Shown here: one piece after another, positions 46,298 to 52,470 of the stretch
Layout of the letters: the number at the start of each line of letters is the position of its first letter
How positions within the stretch are numbered: the stretch's first letter is position 1
DNA from: an uncultured Granulosicoccaceae bacterium
GTDB lineage: Bacteria; Pseudomonadota; Gammaproteobacteria; Granulosicoccales; Granulosicoccaceae
Reading direction: 5' to 3'
NCBI GenBank assembly: GCA_937998875.1
Contig: CALLBO010000092.1
Coordinates: 1 to 52,470, forward strand
DNA: 52,470 nt
Translations under genes and position numbers: made by a program
Notes under the pieces: generated by a model
What the model was told of the DNA's origin: nothing
Seen by the model: only the letters and a program-made list of their open reading frames with translations
Databases searched by the model: none

Positions 46298-47854
46298 TTA
46301 GCTTTGCCCCGTTCCCGTGATTGAAGATTGCGGCCGGGTGTTTGATTGCTTTTGCGACTGTGCTTGTGTCTGTGACTGTGATTGAACTGAGGTCGCGCCG
46401 GATCTGTTTTCCGGCGGACCAGCAGATGCAGCACCGGACTGCACAACCCAGGTGTCCTTACTACCACCTCCTTGTGAAGAGTTGACTATTAAGGAACCCT
46501 CTACCAGTGCAACCCGGGTAAGCCCCCCGGTGGTCACAGTGGTAACGTCAGACTGTAAAATGAATGGCCGTAAATCAACGTGACGCGGCACCAGCGTTTC
46601 ATCAACCAGTGTGGGTGAGGTTGAAATAGCGAGCGTGGGCTGTGCAACATAGTTACGCGGATCAGCCAGTATGTTTGCACGGGTCTCAGCGCGTTGCTCT
46701 TCTGTGCTGTGCGGGCCGATCAGCAAACCGTATCCGCCCGACTCATTGGCGGGTTTGACGACCAGCTTCTCGATGTTGTCCAGTACAAACTGGCGCTGCT
46801 CGCTGTCTTCGCACCGGTAAGTAGGTACGTTGTCTATCAGTGGTTCTTCTTTCAGGTAGTAGCGAATGATATCCGGCACGTAGGAATAGATGACCTTGTC
46901 ATCAGCCACACCGGCTCCCGGCGCGTTGGCGATAGCAACATTCCCTGCACGCCAGGCACGCATTAAACCGGGGACGCCCAGCGTTGATTCGGGGTTGAAG
47001 CATTCGGGATCAAGAAATTCATCGTCAATACGGCGGTATATAACATCTACCTTTTTTAAGCCATCAACGTTGCGAAGGTAAACGCATTCATTGGTGTCAA
47101 CCACCAGGTCTCTGCCTTCGACGAGTTCAGCGCCTAATTCACGGGCGAGAAAGCTGTGTTCAAAGTAGGCTGAGTTATAGACGCCCGGAGTCAGCACACA
47201 TAAAACCGGTTCTGATTCTTCGCTCAGTGAGCGCAGCATCTGCCCGAGATTCGCAACGTAATCATCTACCGGTAAAATCTGGCAGCTGCTGAAAACCTCG
47301 GGCAGGGTACGTTTCATTACTTCGCGGTTTTCAATCATGTATGACACTCCCGAAGGCACCCTCAGGTTATCTTCAAGTACATACATTACATCGTCTTGAT
47401 CACGAACCAGATCACTGCCGCAGATATGCGCCCATACGCCGTAACGTGGCTTATGCCCACGACACTGTTCGCGGAAATTACAGGAGGTTTCTAATAGTGA
47501 TGCCGGGACAACGCCATCAGCAATTATCTGTTGATCATTATATAAATCATTAATGAAACAATTCAATGCTTCTAGACGTTGAATTAATCCGTATTTAATT
47601 TTATCCCATTCTTCAGCATCCACTACGCGGGGGATAATATCGAATGGCCAGTCACGATCAATGTTACCCCCGTCAGAATAAACGGTGAAAGTGATACCCA
47701 TTTGTTTGATCGACAGTTCAGCCGCGCGTTTTCTTTCAGCCAGGTCACTACCGCTAAGTTGACTGAGGTAGTTAATCAGTGCGTGTGCGGCAGGCCGGGG
47801 AGACCCATCACTTAAAAAGACTTCATCTGATGTAGGGCTACTGTATTTGGTCAT
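46298..47854 (-). CDS. Circularly permuted ATP-grasp type 2 protein (DUF404/DUF407)
   Basis: 518 residues. ATP-dependent carboxylate-amine ligase fold predicted to form amide or peptide bonds. Family marks: IPRVVDAEEWDKIKYGLIQR, DGVVPASLL, YVLEDNLRVPSGVSYMIENR, YLRNVDGLKKVDVIYRRIDD, and the nucleotide loop VVKPANESGGYGLLIG (K367, G373-G374), then RHVDLRPFIL. The tail after residue 475 is low-complexity, rich in Q, S and T, and looks disordered. The ATG at 47854 is chosen; a TTG at 47869 is possible. The substrate is unknown. It is followed after one base by the alpha-E gene. Confidence 0.9.
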   Translation of the reverse strand: MTKYSSPTSDEVFLSDGSPRPAAHALINYLSQLSGSDLAERKRAAELSIKQMGITFTVYSDGGNIDRDWPFDIIPRVVDAEEWDKIKYGLIQRLEALNCFINDLYNDQQIIADGVVPASLLETSCNFREQCRGHKPRYGVWAHICGSDLVRDQDDVMYVLEDNLRVPSGVSYMIENREVMKRTLPEVFSSCQILPVDDYVANLGQMLRSLSEESEPVLCVLTPGVYNSAYFEHSFLARELGAELVEGRDLVVDTNECVYLRNVDGLKKVDVIYRRIDDEFLDPECFNPESTLGVPGLMRAWRAGNVAIANAPGAGVADDKVIYSYVPDIIRYYLKEEPLIDNVPTYRCEDSEQRQFVLDNIEKLVVKPANESGGYGLLIGPHSTEEQRAETRANILADPRNYVAQPTLAISTSPTLVDETLVPRHVDLRPFILQSDVTTVTTGGLTRVALVEGSLIVNSSQGGGSKDTWVVQSGAASAGPPENRSGATSVQSQSQTQAQSQKQSNTRPQSSITGTGQS

Positions 47855-47971
47855 TAAAAGTTTGCGCAACTTCCGATCGTGACTCAGTTAACCCCATGGT
47901 GACACACTTTGATACCGGAAGGCTACGCAATGCGACATCTATGATTGCGGCTTCATGCCAATCTGATGCCT

Positions 47972-48868
47972 TTATGTGTTGATGGCGCTTAATCCTTTCT
48001 CTACGCGATCAACATCGACAGCCACTTTTAAAACAGTTTTTCCACCGCCGAACACGACGCCGCGCAACGGTGCGACATCTGCGTAGTCTCTGCCCCATGC
48101 GGTCGTTACGTATTGTGCGTCAGGTCGTTTGTTGTTGGTTGGATCGAAATCAAACCAGCCTTCGTTGGGTGCATACACTGAAAACCATGCATGTGAAGCA
48201 TCTGATCCACGAAGTTTTTTAACGCCTTTGGGGGGCAGAGTCTCCAGATAACCACTGATGTAGCGAGCGGGGATTCCAGCATGGCGAAGTACCGCAATCG
48301 CCAGGTGAGCAAAGTCCTGGCACACACCTTTACGTTCAGTTAACACGTCAATTATAGGGGTGACTAAGGTTGAGAAGTTCGGGTCGTACTTAAAGTTCGA
48401 ATAGATCCATTCCATCAGGCTCTGTGCAAATTCAAGTACCGGCGAGTTGACTGATGGAAGGCTCGCAAGCACGGTTTTTATCTCTGCTACCTGCGGCACA
48501 TATCGCGAAGGTAAAAGGCAGTCGTGCGCCATCAAGTCGACTGTAGCGGCGTTACCAGCCATTGCGGATCTCACTTCGTTTGCAGAAGTTGAATCGGGCA
48601 GGGGCAGTAGAACGTCGGTTGTATCAATAACCGATGTCACCGTGATTGCACAATCGCGGTGAGGTTTGTCTAAGTTAAACCTTGACACAGAGTTGCCATA
48701 AAAATCCAGTGTAGATTTTACAGTATCCGGTTGGGGGCTGATTTCCATTGAAGAAGACAAGCAAACCTGTGCATCCGTTGAGCGCGGGGTTAAACAGAGT
48801 TGATTCACCGACTGCGATACCGGGGCACTGTACTTGTAGTCAGTGCGATGCACTACTCGTAGTCTCAA
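47972..48868 (-). CDS. Transglutaminase-like protein, TTG start
   Basis: 298 residues, canonical bacterial transglutaminase-like protein: N-terminal beta domain (MRLRVVHRTDYKYSAPV, SQSVNQLCLTPR), then C183 (RKGVCQDFAHLAIAVLRHAGIPARYISGYL), H226 (DASHAWFSVYAP) and D242 (DFDPTNN). The start is TTG, whose last two bases form the TGA of the upstream fusion gene (TTGA), with GGTGA eight bases upstream, so translation is coupled. It most likely works with the ATP-grasp/alpha-E fusion, perhaps cleaving what the ligase makes. A 117-base gap separates it from the next operon gene. Confidence 0.9.
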   Translation of the reverse strand: MRLRVVHRTDYKYSAPVSQSVNQLCLTPRSTDAQVCLSSSMEISPQPDTVKSTLDFYGNSVSRFNLDKPHRDCAITVTSVIDTTDVLLPLPDSTSANEVRSAMAGNAATVDLMAHDCLLPSRYVPQVAEIKTVLASLPSVNSPVLEFAQSLMEWIYSNFKYDPNFSTLVTPIIDVLTERKGVCQDFAHLAIAVLRHAGIPARYISGYLETLPPKGVKKLRGSDASHAWFSVYAPNEGWFDFDPTNNKRPDAQYVTTAWGRDYADVAPLRGVVFGGGKTVLKVAVDVDRVEKGLSAINT

Positions 48869-51480
48869 AGCGAATCACCATTATTGCCATGCGCGCCCGT
48901 TGACACGGAGTCAGCTTCAGAGAGTGACGTGCGCACCAGGCTACGCTGCACTTCCGTGTGGGTGAAGTAGTTAGCGGTGAGTGCTGTAGTGATGTCTGTT
49001 GGTATTTGCTGAAGGACCTTCAGGAATTTTTCCATCGTTTGACGATCACTACCATTATTGATCAGCATTTCTACATCAGCAAGCCGAACCCGACTCAAGC
49101 CCACTGTGGCAAGCCTTAAAAGCGGATCCTGATAATCACTGTTGCGCTTGCCTGGTAGTTGCCGAACATCATGATCGATACGGCGAAACTGATAAGCCAC
49201 TGACTTCGGATTTATTTCATCAAGCAGTAACAAATGCATTGCCAACATCTGGTTTAGCCTGCTTCTATAGCGCGTGCGGTATGTCATCATGCTATCAAAC
49301 AGTTTGACCAGAATTTCCAGCAAACGAGAATTTTCACAGTCATGCTGCATGAAAACCCGAATCGTGGCAGTACTGTGACGCGCACGTTCAGTGCGTTTAC
49401 CCAGCATCAGAAATCGCCACGTCTCACCATGGGTAAGGTTCTCGTGCACCAAGCCCGAAAAAGCGGCCAGGGTTATTAGCATCGCTTCGAATCTTTCACT
49501 GACAGCCGCCAGTAGTTCACCGTCGGTAGCAAGCATTCTATGGTCAACATCGACCACCAGCGCATGCAATTGTTTTTGGTTGTCATCAAGATCATTTAAT
49601 ACGCGCATCATTTCCGGTGATAAGCGGTCACGCAACTGATTCGACACATACCTGAGATTTGATAACGTCCGGGCCAGTGATCCATTGCGTTTTTCATCAA
49701 CTAATATCTGCTGGAGATCTCGCCAGGGGCGCTTGATCCTGCGCTCATCGGTTTTGCCGTTAAAACTGGGCATAGCACCGGTGATTTCACTTAGGGTTTT
49801 AAGCAATACACGTATTGTCATCGGTGTTTCACTGGATCCGACCGCACTTGCTTCAATAGAGCGGGTCTCATTACTCAGGTACTCAGACAGTGTGGCGTGA
49901 AGCACGCGAATCGTGTTCTCTGCTTTCTCTGCATGACGGCCCAGCCAGAACAGGTTGTCCGCTACACGACTGGGAAGTTCACCTTGTTGATTAATGACGT
50001 GCTGTGGACCGCTGGTGGTTGTCAGCAGGGTGTCTTCAGAGATGCTGCCGGCAGATAGCACCCAGACATCTTTGCTGCCTTCCAGTAAACTACGCGGTGG
50101 TCTACCCCCGTTAGCCATGCTATCCAGCACGCAAAGACCGCCATCCATCACCTTGTATTCACCCTCGTTGTCGATCATGTAGCTACGCAGGGTGACTTGT
50201 CTTTGGGATTGTTCTTTCCCAAACAAACAAGGAGCGTGCGAGCGATCGACTCGTTCCTGCGCCACAAAACGATCGGGCAGGGCGTCTATCTCGCTATACA
50301 GACTTAGGCGCTCGGCTTCACTCATCGTTGCAGGATCAATAAGTGGACCGACCGTATTGATATCGCGGTACAGCACATCGTTACGGCGTGATTGAATACT
50401 GGCGCTCTGTATCTTATCGCCCAGCCAATAGGTGGGCGCGCTTAACAGCTTTACGTCTTCATCCAAATAAAATTTAGTCAGCGCGCGTAAATAAGCATTA
50501 AAGCCCGGGTTTTCCAAAATCCCCACACCCAGCGGATTATAGATTTTTACGTTGCCAGCGTGTACCGCATGCAGCAGGCCGGGTATGCCAATCGATTGAT
50601 TGTTTGGAACAGCAAGCGGGTCAGAATCTTTATCGCGTATAAACCGAAGCACAACATCGACACGTTGAAGGCCTGCCACAGTTTTTAGATAAACGCGTTC
50701 ATCTCTTACTGTAAGATCGCTCAACTCAACCAGTGTGTAGCCGAGGTATTTTGCCAGATAGGCATATTCGAAATAAAAGGGATGCGTGCTTCCGTAAGCT
50801 AAAATCACACAGCGTTCGTCACCTGTCGTCGACTGGGCCAGGTGGTGCTGAAGTGACCTGAAATAACCAGCCAGGCGTCTAACCGGCGTCTGGCGAAACA
50901 ACATTGGCATTGCACGCGATAACACCAGCCGGTTTTCAAGTGCATAGCCGATTCCATCGGGCACCTGACAGATATCATCTACCGCATGCCACTTGCCGGA
51001 TGGGCTGCGAGAGACATCAACACTGAACATCGGCAGTGCACCAGCACCCGGCGGATTTTGAGCCACTCGTAAGAAACCTTCGTGAGCAAATACAACACCG
51101 GGAGGAATGACACCATCCCGCAGGATTCGCTGCTCACTGTAGAGATCCTTCAACAATAGACGCTTGACCACGGCGCGCTGGATCAACCCCTCGTTTAAAG
51201 CCACCCAGTCATCCGGTTCGATCACCATTGGAATTAAATCCAGCTCCAGCGGTCGGTCCTCCACACGCTTTTGCGACACGGTGTTGTAAGCAATGCCATT
51301 GGTGCGCAGTTGTCTGCTCATTTCGTTTTGTCGGCGAACGATCTGATCGGTGTTGAACTGGTTCAATTGATCGAGTACGGGTCGCCATCCCGGTTTTACT
51401 TTGCCAGCCCGGTCCAGCGTCTCGTCAATGCTGACACTGGAAGAATTGCTGGCTGAGCTGTTCAGAGGTGTTTGAGTCAT
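48865..51480 (-). CDS. ATP-grasp / alpha-E fusion protein
   Basis: 871 residues. Residues about 60-480 are a circularly permuted ATP-grasp type 2 domain (DLIPMVIEPDDWVALNEGLIQRA, DDICQVPDGIGYALENRLVL, YLKTVAGLQRVDVVLRFIRD). Residues about 501-840 are an alpha-E domain (ELPSRVADNLFWLGRHAEKAENTIRV). Against the standalone paralogue at 46298, the K-P...GGYG nucleotide loop is replaced by a shorter YRDINTVGPLIDP segment, so ATP binding may differ or be lost. It is the first gene of the operon and overlaps the transglutaminase start by four bases. The ribosome site is weak (no clear GGAG). No signal peptide. Confidence 0.9.
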   Translation of the reverse strand: MTQTPLNSSASNSSSVSIDETLDRAGKVKPGWRPVLDQLNQFNTDQIVRRQNEMSRQLRTNGIAYNTVSQKRVEDRPLELDLIPMVIEPDDWVALNEGLIQRAVVKRLLLKDLYSEQRILRDGVIPPGVVFAHEGFLRVAQNPPGAGALPMFSVDVSRSPSGKWHAVDDICQVPDGIGYALENRLVLSRAMPMLFRQTPVRRLAGYFRSLQHHLAQSTTGDERCVILAYGSTHPFYFEYAYLAKYLGYTLVELSDLTVRDERVYLKTVAGLQRVDVVLRFIRDKDSDPLAVPNNQSIGIPGLLHAVHAGNVKIYNPLGVGILENPGFNAYLRALTKFYLDEDVKLLSAPTYWLGDKIQSASIQSRRNDVLYRDINTVGPLIDPATMSEAERLSLYSEIDALPDRFVAQERVDRSHAPCLFGKEQSQRQVTLRSYMIDNEGEYKVMDGGLCVLDSMANGGRPPRSLLEGSKDVWVLSAGSISEDTLLTTTSGPQHVINQQGELPSRVADNLFWLGRHAEKAENTIRVLHATLSEYLSNETRSIEASAVGSSETPMTIRVLLKTLSEITGAMPSFNGKTDERRIKRPWRDLQQILVDEKRNGSLARTLSNLRYVSNQLRDRLSPEMMRVLNDLDDNQKQLHALVVDVDHRMLATDGELLAAVSERFEAMLITLAAFSGLVHENLTHGETWRFLMLGKRTERARHSTATIRVFMQHDCENSRLLEILVKLFDSMMTYRTRYRSRLNQMLAMHLLLLDEINPKSVAYQFRRIDHDVRQLPGKRNSDYQDPLLRLATVGLSRVRLADVEMLINNGSDRQTMEKFLKVLQQIPTDITTALTANYFTHTEVQRSLVRTSLSEADSVSTGAHGNNGDSL

Positions 51481-51752
51481 TTAAGAATCGGGTTCAATCG
51501 TGTCGAAATGAGGATACGCTGGAGTCTAGCACTGATAATCTCGATGGCGGCACAGCGCACGCGTGGCTATCGGCCAGCCACAATACGGCAATTATCAGGT
51601 TTACGCGTCGCCAAACGTCAAATGAGTTCAACTTCAATCTAACTATCAAACGCTTAGGTGTCCGAATTCACGCGCGCGATTTCCCGACATCGTCGTTTGC
51701 GGCTAAGACGATACCGTTAGCAGAAGTAGTGTTGACACTTGAAAAAGGGCAA

Positions 51753-51968
51753 ATGTTGAAGATATCGCCGCTGGCATTGGTCTCAGATGATGACCACAAT
51801 GTGCGCGAGGTCGTATCCAGGGTGGTAGAAAAATGTGGTTGTACTGCTATTAGTAGTCATGAAACTTGTAGATGGATTCATCGCCAAGCTATAAACAGAT
51901 CAAAGGGCCGGATTCGGCTACGAAGCGCTCCCTGGCCCCCGATCCATCTCCTTTGTTTATTCAGCTAG
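51753..51968 (+). pseudogene. Truncated receiver-domain fragment
   Basis: 71-codon frame, ATG with AGGG seven bases upstream. The first 37 residues are a clear receiver start (LALVSDDDHNVREVV, then SRVVEKCGCTAISSHE), covering strand 1, helix 1 and strand 2. After that the frame becomes basic unrelated sequence (CRWIHRQAINRSKGRIRLRS) with no phosphoacceptor Asp and no Lys. I could not find the remainder in another frame. It is probably a decayed or truncated response regulator. The open frame extends back to 51468, but that part looks non-coding and overlaps the fusion gene start. Confidence 0.5.
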
Positions 51969-52280
51969 TACTTTTTCGTTTACTTTATGTCGAGTAAACC
52001 CCCTGTCTTTCTGTTCGTGTTTTGTCAATTGACGACCAAGCTTATCGGTAAGCTGATCAATTGCCCTGTACATACTTTCACCATTGGTGTTGGCGAATAG
52101 TTGTGTACCTTTTACGCTAACCGTGGCGGTAGCCACTTGGCGTTTTTTCTCCACGTTAAGTATCACATGGACTTTTTGCACTTCAGTCGAATGTCGGTTT
52201 AGTTTTGCCATTCGAGTTACTACAAAATGGCGAAGCGACTCAGTAAGATCTAGTTGTTGTCCAGTAATTGTAAGATTCAT
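51957..52280 (-). CDS. hpf: Ribosome hibernation promoting factor, short form
   Basis: 107 residues, sigma-54 modulation/S30EA family (HPF/YhbH). It binds the decoding centre of the 30S subunit and, with partners, forms inactive 100S ribosome dimers in stationary phase. Marks: MNLTITGQQLDLTESLRHFV, a basic helix (MAKLNRHSTEVQKVHVIL), ATVSVKGTQLFANTNGESMYRAIDQL and the closing LGRQLTKHEQK. The length fits the short gammaproteobacterial form rather than long HPF. In many relatives hpf lies between rpoN and ptsN; here nothing of ptsN follows, and its 3' end overlaps the convergent receiver fragment by 12 bases. AGAGG precedes the ATG. Confidence 0.93.
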   Translation of the reverse strand: MNLTITGQQLDLTESLRHFVVTRMAKLNRHSTEVQKVHVILNVEKKRQVATATVSVKGTQLFANTNGESMYRAIDQLTDKLGRQLTKHEQKDRGFTRHKVNEKVLAE

Positions 52281-52379
52281 TCTCTGGCCTCTTTATTTAA
52301 ATATTTTATTCTAGAAAGTTCAATGAATAAGAACTTAACTATCTATGAGACATTACCTCCAAGATTAAGAGTTAAAATA

Positions 52380-52401
52380 AACATGAAGTAGTTTTCATGT
52401 T
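52380..52401 (-). terminator. Candidate terminator upstream of hpf
   Basis: AACATGAA / TTCATGTT, perfect 8-bp arms with a 6-nt loop. On the minus strand it is followed by TATTTT, so it could end the transcript of a gene to the right of the window, leaving hpf with its own promoter. Confidence 0.4.
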
Positions 52402-52470
52402 GATCAAAGTTATAACACCGCTTTGGGCGCGCTGTCTATTCAAGCTACGACACGATGGTTCGTTAGGAAT

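Noticed and set aside
51468..51752. Upstream extension of the receiver fragment frame
   Set aside because: 95 residues with no domain, overlapping the start of the minus-strand fusion gene; the ATG at 51753 has the ribosome site.

Overview
The window reads as a chromosomal segment of a Gram-negative, probably marine, gammaproteobacterium. It encodes outer-membrane OmpA-type proteins, a two-partner-secretion adhesin, a TRAP transporter, organosulfate enzymes, large CheB/CheR-kinase hybrids and a short ribosome hibernation factor. Base composition is mid-range. I see no tRNA, rRNA, CRISPR array, transposase or phage gene. The taxonomic guess is inference from gene content only.

Region 1 (1-9906, all +) is a cell-surface locus. 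It holds the 3' part of a filamentous-haemagglutinin-like adhesin, a DUF4384/OmpA protein, an ECF sigma factor with its membrane anti-sigma factor, a large exported TPR-CHAT protease-like protein, a small exported protein of unknown function and a second OmpA protein. The two OmpA genes share an upstream promoter-like element (ATTTGAACGA, 4 nt, GCG, 4 nt, TTCGGGAC) with identical spacing. It is the best candidate for the recognition site of the ECF sigma factor encoded between them. Region 2 (10014-13894) is mixed: a possible outer-membrane barrel protein, a small membrane-anchored unknown, a DMT permease, a DUF2805/TIGR03643 protein and a GNAT acetyltransferase.

Region 3 (14155-24015) looks like a substrate-inducible organosulfate island. 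A DctPQM TRAP importer is divergent from a TetR-like regulator. The regulator is followed by a formylglycine-type sulfatase, an SdsA1-type metallo-beta-lactamase alkylsulfatase, a PAPS-type sulfotransferase and a GMC alcohol oxidoreductase. Neither sulfatase has a signal peptide, so the likely scheme is import of a sulfate ester, cytoplasmic desulfation and oxidation of the released alcohol. The sulfotransferase is the odd member.

Region 4 (24496-39199) is a signalling block built from two related modules. Each has a PAS-GGDEF-EAL protein, a CheB-CheR-PAS-histidine kinase hybrid and a single-domain response regulator; a third receiver protein follows. The order of kinase and regulator is swapped between modules, and the second GGDEF-EAL copy has altered regulatory and catalytic residues. 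One response regulator appears to start at ATT. A 47-codon gene upstream of the second kinase is new.

Region 5 (39815-51480) is a predicted peptide/amide ligation locus. A glutaminase and a transglutaminase-like protein are divergent at its left end. They are followed by a minus-strand run: ATP-grasp/alpha-E fusion, transglutaminase, ATP-grasp, alpha-E, and transglutaminase-DUF2126. These families recur together in many bacteria, but the product is not known to me. The right end (51753-52470) holds a truncated receiver-domain fragment and hpf.
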